A stretch of DNA of 64,000 nt from Amphibalanus amphitrite (Eukaryota; Arthropoda; Thecostraca; Balanomorpha; Balanidae), in assembly GCF_019059575.1 (NCBI RefSeq), contig NW_024881503.1:496001-560000 (forward strand), in the 5' to 3' direction. The translations under genes and the position numbers were made by a program. The notes under the pieces are model-generated. The model searched no databases, was not told where the DNA came from, and was given only the letters and a program-made list of their open reading frames with translations. Below are positions 9,776 to 21,243 of this stretch, one piece after another. The stretch's first letter is position 1. Each line of letters opens with the position of its first letter.

Positions 9776-11375
9776 GTCAGTAGCGCGGGCTCTTAGGGAG
9801 TTTTTATCATTTAAGTTTGTGATCGTAACATTTCATTGTTTGACGCCGTGGCACGGGCTTAAACAGTGATTTTTACACGCTTTGCATCTTAATTGGGCAA
9901 ATTTGATAAAGGTTATTAATATCGTTACGTTCTAAATCACCCGCAAACGGTCTTGTCACTTCAGGTGACGTTTCCCTCATCCCATTCTTACTCTTTGTGC
10001 TGAAAGCCAAATTTCGAAAATGATGGTCTCATGTTCAAAACAATTGTGGTAAAATGCGGTTTATTGTGTCTATTTTGCATTTGTGTTGGCGTCTTTCTGG
10101 CTTGCGTCCATCTTTTTGTTGAAGCCACCGATCCTTGTAGAGCAAAGATCACTGGCTACTTTACCTGTTGCGCCGGCTGGCACTGTCATTCCCATTTCCC
10201 TCGGTATGTTCTTTCGTGTTTGGAGCGTTAAATGTTCCGGTGTTTCTTATCAAGGTTGTGATCCCCACATACAGTCGTGAATATTTTAGCATTACATTTC
10301 TGCGATGAGCAATGTTATCTTGTGATTTAATGCGACTGGTTGCATATTACAACGCATGGAAACGTTGTTCATGCAATGTTAATGCATCCTCGTTTCCCCT
10401 GTATGCTACTTTATTTGCACCGAAACTTTAATCAGCTCAAGACTGGCAGGCACAATGGCTATGGTAGGTTACCAATGATATTATGTAACCATGAGCTAAC
10501 CCTTCGAGTGGAACGTAGTATACTGTCGGTGAGCTTATCCAAGCCAAATTTAACTTCCATATATCTGGAATTGCATCGGGACGCTGCAGCCACGCACATG
10601 TAAACGGACATTGTAGTAAGGCTCGGAATGCCATTGTCCTGTCTTTTCACTCCATCATCCCGTTTTGATAATCCGGCCTCTGTAAGCACGCAAACTCCGT
10701 ATGGCGCCGCATTTAAGCTACATCTCATGAGAGCCACTGATCCACGTGGGCTGACGGCTTCTAACCAGCATCGCCTAGTCCCGGACTAGTGGTCCTGCCC
10801 AAAATCAGACCCAAGGACGCAGACTGGTTATCAACCCTCGAAGACGCACTGCAGTAACCCGCCGGTGGCTGCGAGTGGTTTGAATTGCCCGCACTGTCGG
10901 GGCTGGACTGCCTGTGGGGCAGCTGTGGTGAATGTGCAGCGGGCGCAACATGCAGAGTTAATTTGGACGCCCGTTCGGCCCATGTCTGCGGTTCTGTTTC
11001 GCAGGGAGTGGTGCCGAGTGTGGTAACTCGCCAGAGTGGAGTGGCGCATTTGACCTCGGGGGTCTGTTGAGTGGCCACCAGCAGTGGCCGAGGGGCGCGG
11101 CGGTCAGCCCGCAGCCGCCAGACCGCACCACCGCGGTATCTGGGTCTGCTGGCACTTGTTCGACAACTGGCCGCCGGCGCAGGGAGGATGACTCATTGTC
11201 CTCTCCCCATTTCTTGTTTCTCCGCTTGTTTTTACGATAATGACGGCAAAACACAGGTGTGCAGAGGTGTTGTTTTGTCATGTTTCCCTTTGCTATTGAT
11301 AGATCGCCGGTTTGACTGAGGAATTCTGCTCTAAATTATTTTGAATGCCCTTTCACGTCATCAATGGTCCTATTA
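9776..11375. other. Non-coding stretch after the lone exon
   Basis: This is probably intron and intergenic DNA. A GC-richer block at about 10800-11180 is open in several frames, but none gives a recognisable protein. Confidence 0.35.
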
Positions 11376-11644
11376 TTAAGGCCTGGCTACACTATGCGTT
11401 ATCTGCGTGCGTTTTTGCAGGTTTGCGTGTTTTGCGTAATATCGTTCTAGGAAAAAAGTTATAAACAATATAATTTTTACTTTGGTTATATACAAAAGCT
11501 AATATAACTCTTATGTAACTAAAATTTAAGGTGAAAAACATCACAAAAACGTAATATCGTTCTTTTTTCTAGAACGATATCACGCAAAACACGCAAACAC
11601 GCAAAAAACGCACGACGAAAACGCATAGTGTAGCCAGGCCTTAA
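11376..11644. mobile_element. Palindromic MITE, ends GGCCTGGCTACACTATGCG
   Basis: TTAA lies at 11376-11379 and 11641-11644. Perfect 19-base inverted ends continue inward as degenerate inverted repeats of GCGTTTTGCGTG-like units and TATCGTTCTAG, so the 261-bp element can fold on itself. The target duplication could be TTAA, or a 3-bp TTA/TAA of PIF/Harbinger type, because the ends are palindromic. No ORF is present. Confidence 0.85.
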
Positions 11645-12489
11645 CGCTGTATCGACGAGTGTGGAATTTTTCTACCGCCTTTCATCTATCCTTGCCTCTA
11701 AATGTAGTTAGGCATGATAGGACACGAAAACTTCTGTACCAAATCAGGGCACCATTTATTTGAATTTACCTGACTGGAATTTGATACAGTTTGATTGACT
11801 TGGTTAAGATTCATTGAAATGATTTCCAGAATCATTTACCTATGTATTCAGAAGAATTTTGCACTTTAGGAATTCAAAAGAAGCAATAGGTATTCATAGC
11901 CCACTTAAATGAAATGCATTCTAGAAGTAACATCCTAGTGTTTGGGTAATTGAGGCATGAATGCTCCCGCTCCGTCGTTCAGCTACCAACACTCGTAGTA
12001 CGTTTTCGCCATGTAGGTGTGCTGTTCAACTCCTCAGAAGGTCGAGAGGATGGTTCCGTGCTAAGCGGTAACGAGGGGAGCGTCTCTAAAAATAGCGTGC
12101 GATTCTCTATTACACGTCATTATACATATACGTAGAACACTCGTTCCCACGCTTTTAAGATAAAAATGAGTCTTGTCTTGGAATGTCGCTTAGCGACCAC
12201 ATTCTTAGTGAATTGCTTCGACGTGGGGTAGTTATTTTAAGCATTGAGCCTGAGGTTACGCCACCCGTTCATTTGCTTTGGACAGTGGACTTCCAGGTAA
12301 TTGACCGGGGGACAAATGTTAAACTTTTTTATCAAAGCCGAACGCAGGCAGTTGAGAAAGTGACTGCAGACTCGGGCACACGCTAAAAAGAGCTGTTAGG
12401 GAATGACGCTCAGCATTGGAAATTGCCACTGCTGGCTTAACTAATGCTTTTGGAAATGTAAAACTCAACGCGTATCGCAGGTGGGTACC
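11645..12489. other. Non-coding stretch
   Basis: I see no gene, named repeat or RNA. Confidence 0.35.
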
Positions 12490-12542
12490 GCATCGTGCTC
12501 CAGGACCTGGAGCACGATGCCCGACCTGGAGTCCAGGTCGGG
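12490..12542. repeat. Two back-to-back perfect hairpins
   Basis: GCATCGTGCTCCAGG and its complement, with a 1-base loop, occupy 12490-12520. CCCGACCTGG, a 3-base loop and its complement occupy 12520-12542. The two share the boundary C and the core CCTGGA. A double stem-loop or paired dyad binding sites are possible. Confidence 0.8.
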
Positions 12543-12707
12543 TATAACTAGTGTGACGCTCCCTCGTCAAGCTGCCTGATATTTGAATCTAGCCACTCTC
12601 CACCAAACCCGCGTGTTGCTGTCGAAATCGAGACCTCTACCGTCGAGTTTTGAACCGTATTCAAGAGGCACGGAGGACTTCGTATGGCTTGCACCCTTAT
12701 TTGTCCC

Positions 12708-12818
12708 CTGTAATAAATATGGGGGAATATGGGCCCTACCTTTCTAGACAAATGTTGATTATCCTCTGTAATAAATATGGACGAATGTGGGCCCTACCCT
12801 TCTAGACAAATGTTGATC
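12708..12818. repeat. Tandem duplication, 58-bp unit
   Basis: Two copies of a segment containing TAATAAATATGG, GGGCCCTACC and TCTAGACAAATGTTGAT lie 58 bases apart, with a few differences. Confidence 0.85.
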
Positions 12819-13064
12819 GTCATGACAAGTCTGATACTTATGTAAATGATTGCTCATTCAATGCTAATGTATGCAAAACGTATGCATCCTTTGTAAACAA
12901 GTCGATTTCCATGCATTTGTATTGATGAGGTTAATAGTTATATCACCACTCGTTATCCAACTTCCAGTGAAGTAAAGAAATTGCGTTCCTCTGGCACACC
13001 CTTAGCATTCTACTGCCAGTTACTGACCTGACCTGACCTTGCCGACAGCTACCGCGACGGGAGG

Positions 13065-13330
13065 ACATCCAGCCAATGGACGCCAGCCAGGACGGCACCG
13101 AGTAGCGCCACCAGCCAATCAGCGGCCGAGTCGGCGCCGCGACAGCCAATCAGCGGCCGCGCTCCGCTGCGACAGCCAATCACGGCCCGGCAGGTGGGTT
13201 GGGGCGCCGCACAGGAGCCAATCAGCGGCCGCGCTCCACTGCAAGAGCCAATCAGCGCCCGTCTGGCGGTTTGAGGTCAGACGGCGCGCCCGGCTGTGAT
13301 ACTGGGAGGTCAGCAGTGACCTTTGACGAG
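13065..13330 (+). promoter_or_regulatory. GC-rich promoter-like block with six CCAAT boxes
   Basis: AGCCAAT occurs at 13071, 13113, 13144, 13174, 13216 and 13246, all in one orientation and mostly followed by CAGCGGCC. The CCAAT cores are 42, 31, 30, 42 and 30 bases apart, close to 3 or 4 helical turns. AGCCAATCAG is the classic NF-Y site. TGACCT/AGGTCA hexamers lie on both sides (13024-13040, 13317-13340). No downstream first exon could be recognised, so the target gene is unknown. The block could instead be a tandem repeat that happens to contain CCAAT. Confidence 0.55.
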
Positions 13331-15827
13331 GTCAAGGTCAGGCAGAGCGCGTGTGTGGCTATCGCCTGGATATCTGGGGACGGCTGATCTATCATCCAAG
13401 AGTCGTAACTTAGGGGGACAGTGCTTGTGACAGTGCTTGCCTTGCAACGTGCGGCACAGAGAGTCTGCAAACGCTTGTCCCGCGCTTGTATCGAACTGTT
13501 CCCGCTTTGCTCGTATTTCATCACACAGTGGGAAAGCTGTACGAAATCAGCTGAGCTCCGCCCGTAATGTATTGTCACATTGCGTCCTGTGTCCAACTGT
13601 CCCTCGATCTGCCGGCTAGTGGAAGTGTAATAACACCATCCTGGTTTGTGAAATTTCGCTGGGTGGGGTTGTGCCCAGTGTCGGGCCCGAGTGTCGATCT
13701 GTATGGCGGACGTGCCACCGTGTCTGAACTGACACTGTGTGACACCTATGGTGTCACGGTGTCGCGTGGACTGGACCGCACTGAGACCGTTCATCACCGT
13801 TTGTATGAGTATACCTCGATGGTCTGTCAACGTGTGCGGAAATACACACTCAAGGAAGACTGTGTTACTGATCTCCTCCGAAAGCGTTGACCGGTAGGAA
13901 GCGATGCATCATCAGCGCGGGTGTGCGATGGCTGGGTCTCGGGTTTTGCAACTACACTCATTCTCAACTCGTTGGGGTCAGTAGCTCATTCAGTACACTC
14001 ATTCTTTTGCAACTAGTGCTCATTCTCCTCATTCTTGACTTCTCGAGATGAATTCATATCGAACGGCCACTCATTTTCATCGCTTCTGATAGTTCGCCTG
14101 CCACGTTACAATCCTTTTCATGAAGGTAAATTATCGTAATTTACCGTTCATGGAATGCATTCCTCCAGCCCATTTGCCTGTGAGCTTCAGCTGGCTGGGC
14201 TCCGTGGCGCCCAGCCACGGAGTTAGTAAATAAAGTAATCTTGGTGGCGCCTATATACTCCTATTGCGTGTTCTGGTAAAGTGAAGGCGCATTTGGCAAC
14301 TCCTGTCGTATCGGTCGATCGTGGCGCCCTCTGTCGTCCGATCGCATTGCGGGTAACGTCTCCGGTACGATAGTTAAAACTGTACAGATAGTGAGATAGG
14401 ATTGTCCTATGGATGTGCTTTTCATTGGATTCGTTGTGGAGTGAGGTCGTGCTGCCATCGAAAGATGCTACAAATTATCTATCGCCATGGAGTAATATGT
14501 TAACATTTGAGTGTTAAAAGCTTTTGAGTTCCTCGTGGACGTAAATTTTACAATGTTAAAATAGTACCAACATGGTTTCCAATGTTACAGATAGGTACAG
14601 TCAAATTTCTATCTTAGGCACAAGAAGTCACTTTACAGTACGCCGGTAATGTTCAGCTTCCTATTCCGTAGTGTTGCGTAGGATATTCACCGTCCGTTCA
14701 TTTGCTAGTCTGACAATGGCATCGCGGTTCGCCAAGATTCATATGTTTCACACAATGCGAAAGACCGGCACAAACATTTTTTTAATAATATTGAATATAC
14801 AGTTATAATTACATGAAACAAACTGATGAGTAAATAAGGATCGAGGAAGTCAAACACACATTCCTCAAGCAAAGAATAATTCAACTTCTTCTCAGAAGCC
14901 AACAACAGTGGACTTCAGAAGGGACGCGGGTCGTTAAGGCTCTGGGCCAGTGTTTTGTTATTTTGAAGGTTATGTACGATTAGGTAAAACTAGGATGACC
15001 GATGTTCGTTAGAATCGGTTCCTTTTCCGTGAAGTATTTATCAAAACCCGGAGCTATCATCCCCACCCTATTCCTATTTCGGATCGGGTTTTAACCTTTT
15101 TTCCATAACCTCCGTCTTTAAAGCTCGGTGTTTTCCTTTTCACCTGATGACCGGTACGTTGTTGTGGGTGGTGTCCGTCAGCATTAAACCCACAAGCTCG
15201 GTGCAAGCTTGCTAACGGTGCTGATGCTTGGAGCACATCCATTGAGACATGGCAGATGAGCATCGGATCCACCTTGTGCTGTCCACCAGCCAGCTTGCGA
15301 CACGAACTCCACCAATTTCAACACACAGCTGATCTCAGCTGTAGGACATGCTCCCGAACCCTATCAACCAGAAACGCGCAGGAAATAAATGGATCCCCGG
15401 CCGCAGCCAGCGCGGCGCAGCGAACCGACCGGTTACCGCTCGCAGTGGCAGAATAAGAATATTTGTGAAAGTGTCGGCAATTTCCTAGCCCGTACCGTAT
15501 TGCAAAGTATTCATTGGTAAACTCAGGGAACCGGATTGTGGTTTTATGATCGCTAGCGTAATGAATGTGGTTGTTGTTACGCGACACTCGACTGCCTTGA
15601 GTCAGTCCTCGTGGGTGAGCGAACCCTCGGTACCCAATGTTGGGTGTGTCCACGAATACTACAGTGGGAAAATTGGAGATTGGTCACTTGTCGAGCTTTT
15701 TACTGCCCTATTTCATTCCGCGTCATCGGTTAGGGATTGTCACCGTATTACGTTTTTCCTGGTTACGTCTATGGTGAACGGATAAAAACCTGTACACGAG
15801 AATTGATAAAAACCCGAACACGAGAGA
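13331..15827. other. Non-coding stretch with small repeats and hairpins
   Basis: I see no supported gene. About 13960-14045 repeats CTCATTCT-like words. Short hairpins occur near 14118-14154 and at 14188-14222 (GGCTGGG and its complement). ORFs here are short and unlike known proteins. Confidence 0.35.
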
Positions 15828-16040
15828 ATGAGATAGAGGGAGGAAGGAAGGGAGAGAGACAGGCGGACGGACGGACAGAGACAGAGACAGATACTGATAT
15901 AGAGACTGAAACTACTGAGACCGAGACTGAGACGGCAGAACCTGAGACTGCAAAGACTGAGACGGGGACTGAGACTGAAAGAAACCTATGCCTACAAAGA
16001 TTGAAACTACTGAGACTGAGACTTCACTGAGACTAAAAGA
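15828..16040. repeat. GAGACT-rich degenerate minisatellite
   Basis: A purine-rich tract is built from GAGAC, GAGACTGA and ACTACTGAGACTGAG words. Its translations are Glu/Thr or Arg-rich low complexity. Confidence 0.85.
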
Positions 16041-16722
16041 CGTCATACGGTCATACTATTTCTACGAATTCGACCAATATAGCATATGTTTGAAAAATCA
16101 TATAAAATCACAGAATAGATGTGGAGGTTTGCGGTTAACGCTGTTAGGCTCCCAATGCCCTTTGAAATCAAACGGGATATCTTTGATTTTTAATTATGTT
16201 TTAGCTTCAAACCTTTGAACCGATTCTTGGCAATTTATCGTGATAACCTCACGGGCAAAATGGGAATAATTGTAAAGTTGAACTTTTTCGACCAAAAGTG
16301 TACTTGTCAGTGTTGAAAAATTTGAAATGGATGCCACCATCAAGCCTTAAGTACCCATAAAACAGGTGTCTGGTATGTTCTGTCGCCAATGCAAGCTGTG
16401 AATTTGGGGAAAAGATGTCCTTACCTGTTTGACTTGACCTCGACCTGACATATGCTAACTAACCCCTGCATGAACCTGACACTCCTGTAGCACTTCAACG
16501 AAGGATTCTGCTCAATGTGGGCAGAGCGTATGAGAGAGACATGGGCGTAGGAACGGCTGGAACATTGTGGGTGCATGGGTGCAGACATCCAGCCATGGCC
16601 GGTGAAGCGGTGGGGGGGGGGGGGGGGTTGGGAGCGACACCCGAGCGAAGGCTCGTTACAAGCTTTGAGGGGGGTGTATACCATGTCGAAAAGGTACCGA
16701 CTGATAAGTGCATTTGGAGGCA

Positions 16723-17616
16723 TTAATTCGCATGTGTAGGGGGTCGGATGAGCCCCCCCCCCCCATAGTTTTTCGCAAATAACTCGCGCAAAAAGCGGCC
16801 GATCGCGACGAAACTTTAAGTACCCTCGAGTTGATCAGTTTTACACCTACTCTGAAAATTTCATGACCCTGACCCAAAAGACCTTTGACCTGTGACCTGA
16901 TTCTCGAGACCATGTTCGGCCGGAATCGCGATTTGGCGTATGTTTAACTCACATTATCCGCGCGTTTCCAGTCTTTTTGTGATTGTAGACGTCCAAATAT
17001 GTGAAATAATGTTTGTCCCATGCATCACGGTGGGTGTGAAGTAGTGATGTCAGTTACGGAAAATCGGAATACCGATACCAAACCAAATACCAACCAAAAC
17101 CACGGAAAAATACCGAAACCAAACCAACTTGGGAAACTGAGGGAAATACCAACTTTTTACCGATTTCTTAGCCTCTTATACATAAGTGAGGGCTTATGAT
17201 ACCAACAAAATACCAAACACATTACGATTGAAATACCAAATACCAAGTTGGTATTGGTTTGGTATCGGTATACCAAAAAGTTGGTATCCGATTGACATCT
17301 CTAGTGTGAAGGTCACCTGAAGGTCAGGTCAGGTCATTGACCTTTGATGACCTCGGTATTACATGATATTCGTGGTCAGCACCCCGAAAAACCGGATAAC
17401 AGCTTCACTTTACGCAGTTCTAGCAGGTCCCGATTTTCACGACTTTTGGAACATTGACCTGACCTGGAAGGTCAACCAATGACCTAGGACCTTAAAATTG
17501 GGTATTATCGGCTTCCTCTCGTCACGGGCAACGCCCTCGTTTTTTTTTTCCGCGCCCCCCCCCCCCCCTTCCTACACATTAGAAGCTGGAAAACGCCGCA
17601 CACATGCGAGGGTTAA
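16723..17616. mobile_element. Diverged TTAA element (copy G), inserted in a hAT-like element
   Basis: TTAA lies at 16723-16726 and 17613-17616. The ends read CGCATGTGTAGGGGG on the left and CACACATGCGAGGG on the right. Long G/C runs occur at 16739-16765 and 17556-17570. TGACCT blocks lie at 16880-16900 and 17310-17345. The hairpins are eroded compared with other copies. Confidence 0.7.
17044..17301. mobile_element. TA-flanked palindromic MITE, innermost of three nested elements
   Basis: The left end GTGATGTCA and right end TGACATCTC are flanked by TA (17042-17043 and 17302-17303). The arms are inverted arrays of ATACCAAAC / GTTTGGTAT-like words. It lies inside the TTAA element 16723-17616. 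Diverged fragments with the same ATACCAAAT and TTGACATTTC words occur near 20210-20290 and 28030-28095. Confidence 0.75.
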
Positions 17617-17982
17617 TGTTGTCAATATTGACTACCGCAAAAAGTAAAAGCGGCCAACCTAGCCATTTTCGAAGATATCGGGCTAAAAATTTTGACAGTT
17701 GGTCATCGGCTCGGTATGTGTTCAATCACATGCTCCATTTCCTTTTTTCTTCAGCACAAATGTAAGTTTTGAAGACCATCACAAAAGCAAATGCTTCGAA
17801 AGATGGATAGTGGGCAACATATCCTGAATTTGCCGTGCTGCATGGGAAGTAGTGTTGATGAGAAAAGGGGTTTTTGGTTCAGATTATTGTGGGTGCAGAA
17901 TACATTGTCTGCACCTACTGGAGAAATATTGTGGGTGCAGCTGCACCCTTGCACCCATGGTTCCTACGCTTATGGAGAGAGA

Positions 17983-19014
17983 TGCGCAACACGAGGCCTC
18001 AAAGTGCATGCTGCTGACAGACCAATGTTGGCTGTCATTTTAGCAGACACCATTCAATCCATGGTTGTGTTTAACCTGAACTTAATCGACCCGTGACCTC
18101 GAAATTGACTTTTAGGTACAAAAGCGTCTTGTCGTGAGCTTTTTTGCCAACAGCCCGTCTCCGGTCTCGCCGCGGTTATTGGTTCTTAACTTATTGGCAC
18201 AAGGCGTCAAACACCCCACCCCGTTCCCCAGCAAGTGGCGGGTGGCGAAATACTCCAGTAACAGCGGGATGAGTTTGTGATCTTGACCTGACCAGGTGGC
18301 ATGACAAGAGTCATGTCACTAATTTTTTTTCATTATTTTTTGTGCTCCTATTGGTTGAAGCGTCCGGGAGCTATCGTAAATGTTCCCCAAGGGAAGACGA
18401 AACATACGCCGCGGGCCCGCGCGCGGTAAATAAAAACGCGGTAAAACCAACGACATTTATCACCGGCCTCTTTACATTCCCTGCTCGGGTTCGAGGTTCT
18501 TAAGACAGATAGGTAGATGAATATAGACCTTAAGACTACTTCCTATAAAGCGACTTCTCTGGTGGTCTTCTAAGCCGAAATTGCTCTTCTTAAACCCCAG
18601 AGCGCACACAGCTAACATGTTGACACAATGGGCTTGGCCAACATGAGGTACAAACTGGTCTATGCATTTATGTTCAATTTGAAGGATGTACATCCTTAGA
18701 TTACTTCAGTTTATAACACAAACCTGTCTCTAGATACATGCATTATGTAATATATTTATGCCAAAAAATGAAGATTATCGCACTCGATTATATAACCACA
18801 AATAAAACAAAATAAGCACCGTGTAATGCGTTGTCGTGCTTGTTTCTCTATACGAATTAAGGTATTCCAAACAAGCATAAGTAGGTGCTTAATTTCTCGG
18901 TGCCAGGAAACTGACTTGATAAATAATTCTGGTGAATTCACCGCACTGTAGCGGGGTTTGATGACCTGGGGATGGCAGTCAGACAGAGACGGTTCTGTGT
19001 TATACAAGATGTTG
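17983..19014. other. Non-coding stretch
   Basis: I see no gene. A few TGACCT hexamers and a GCGCG-rich island at about 18405-18430 are the only visible structure. Confidence 0.35.
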
Positions 19015-19986
19015 TAGGGGAAGGTGGGGTAAGACGGACCAGCTAAGGTTTGAGGCCGCATATCTTGCTACACTGCTCTCGTAATTCATATTATTTATAG
19101 TCTTCGGAATGCTCAATCCTTCCTCTGTTAATATGTGTAAAAACTAAATTCCAAATTAAAGACATCTAGGTGGTGGATGCTCTTAAAGAGGGACATGTCA
19201 AAAACTCAGACAAGAAAAAACGTGGGGTAAGACGGACCACCCAGCAGTGCCTGCTATCCGTTCATGTGTGTTACACTTCTGCTCTGTACTCTTGTAAGAA
19301 AAAGTAACCAGAATGGTAAAATAACAAAATGAGCCTTTATTCTTTACTCATGTGTGATGGAAGTGCAGCTAAAAGCTGGGAATATGTGTGTTGATTGTCG
19401 TTTGGCATGAATGCATGCTAACTGAGCACTTGCATGCATGGCTCACATGCAACAAAGACTCCTTCCTGAAAAATTAGCTTACTTAAACTTGTGTCAATGT
19501 TTTGGAAAAGAACTTTCCATATGCAGGATACAATGGACCACCACAGGGTAAGATAACTTATACGGCCTTGGGTAAGATGGACCACAGTGGTCCGTCTTGC
19601 CCCAAATCTAAATTCTGTCATTATCATGACGTACATGTCAAATAGCCCAACATTGCAAAACCTTGCCTTTCCTAAAGTGTGACTATAACTAAGTTTATAA
19701 CTTTGTTCTTCACAGTCAAGTGCAAAATAGAAACTAATCATGCAAGAAAGGCGCCATAATTGAATCACCCATAGACCTCTTATATTAGATCGGTTTGACG
19801 AAATACAACATTTTTCTCAATAACTCAAAAGCTATGCATCCTAGCAGCATGAGCTCAAGGTGGCCATTGTTACGAAGGAAAACAAACATAGTGAGTGCAT
19901 AAAGCAGTAGATACCAGCAGCGGTTCAGCCGGGAGGGCTGGTGGTCCGTCTTGCCCCGCTGGGCCGTCTTACCCCACCTTCCCCTA
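19015..19986. mobile_element. Non-autonomous pogo-like element, GGGTAAGACGGACC repeats
   Basis: TA lies at 19015-19016 and 19985-19986. The inverted ends GGGGAAGGTGGGGTAAGACG (continuing GACCAGC / GCCCAGC) agree over 27 bases with one mismatch. Internal copies of GGGTAAGACGGACCA lie at about 19224 and 19571, and their complements at 19586 and 19941. The ends start GGGGA and carry TAAGACG, as in the autonomous element at 1345-5080, so the two may share a transposase lineage. No ORF is present. Confidence 0.85.
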
Positions 19987-20328
19987 CAGCTTGTGGGGTG
20001 TGGCTATTATGAATGCGTGAATTATAAGCAATGAGCTAGGCACGGCATGTACGGAACTAGGGCTTATCCCTTAAAAAAGGTTTCAGAAACTGAGGTGATT
20101 TCGAGAAATAGAGAAAAAGTGACTTCACATCAAATGTCAACATGCAAAAATGAAAAAAGAACTACTTGAAATCTACAATGTGCCAAAATGTCCATTGTCA
20201 AACTCCAAATACAAATACAGAATGGGTATCAGAAACGCTTTGGCTTTTTGTATTGATGTGCCAAAAATTGTATCAGATTGACATTTCCAGTACGTATTGA
20301 CATTTCTGCTGCATATAGCAGCAAAGGA

Positions 20329-21040
20329 TAGGGGAGAGCGGGGAGAGTTGTATCATGTCCAAGTTGTATCAGGGCGAATTGTGCCAAACTTATCCAATAG
20401 ATGGCGCTCGTGACACGACCAGCCGACGAGGTTTTCCGGGCGCCATATTTCCCTGTTCTGTCGTGTGGCTGGGTGGACGCGTCTCGAGGTGAGAGCCGAT
20501 TTTATGTTTTTTTAATGTCATTCTAAAATAAGTTGCAAGAAAATGTGTGTTTTGGGCATTTAGATGTGCACGAATTTGAAAGATCTCCGTAGCGGTGGTG
20601 AGGGTAGGTTCTAAGGTTGCTTGAGTGAAAATGGATTTCTCCAGCTGTCTGCTGTTTTTGAGCACGAGGAAGTTTTTTTCCAAGATGGCGGCGAGGTACA
20701 TGGCCTTTGAGCATATACATTGTATTAACCCCATTTAATGTTGTTATGTTCAAAACCAGTAGCAAGCACACTCCCTGAAACGTGAAATACCTAGTGATAC
20801 AAATTACCCCACCATGTGATACAACTCACCCAAGCCATGGGGCAAGTTGTATCAAAAACACTGTTCTGTTCGGCAGACCGTAGAAGAAAAACTGGTAGAG
20901 GTAGCGGAAAAGTTAGTTTGCACAAAAAAGCAGAAGAATCAAGGAAGGGGATAGTATGGAAATAATGAGTTTATCACGGATAGTTACGAGTTTATGGGTC
21001 TCGGAGTAAAAACTGATACAACCCACCCCACTCTCCCCTA
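20329..21040. mobile_element. Non-autonomous TA element, GTTGTATCA repeats
   Basis: TA lies at 20329-20330 and 21039-21040. The ends start GGGGAGAGCGGGGAGAGTTG on the left, and the complement of the right end reads GGGGAGAGTGGGGTGGGTTG, both running on into TATCA. The internal motif GTTGTATCA or its complement recurs at about 20362, 20799, 20817, 20845 and 21015. The structure parallels the two other GGGGA elements in this window. No transposase is present. Confidence 0.82.
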
Positions 21041-21243
21041 CTTTGCGAAGCGAAGGAATTTTTCACGATGCAGGTCATTGTCAAAATGTCTTCCATATTT
21101 CCCAAATGAGTCCCATGACAATGAAAGGATGGATGGAATGGGTGAAAAATTTCGCTGGCTGGTACCCTTTGTGCATAATGCTCATTGTTCATGTTGACTG
21201 CACCCTATTAAAACATAGATGGACGTTGTACGTGTCTTAACTC

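Larger units (their letters stand above)
16540..17974. mobile_element. hAT-like element split by a TTAA element
   Basis: The left end CATGGGCGTAGGAAC at 16540 matches the complement of the right end GTTCCTACGCTTATG at 17960-17974. Both are flanked by the perfect 8-bp duplication GAGAGAGA (16532-16539 and 17975-17982). The ends are followed inward by GTGGGTGCA words on both sides. The middle is occupied by the inserted TTAA element 16723-17616, so the original element was about 540 bp. Confidence 0.8.
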
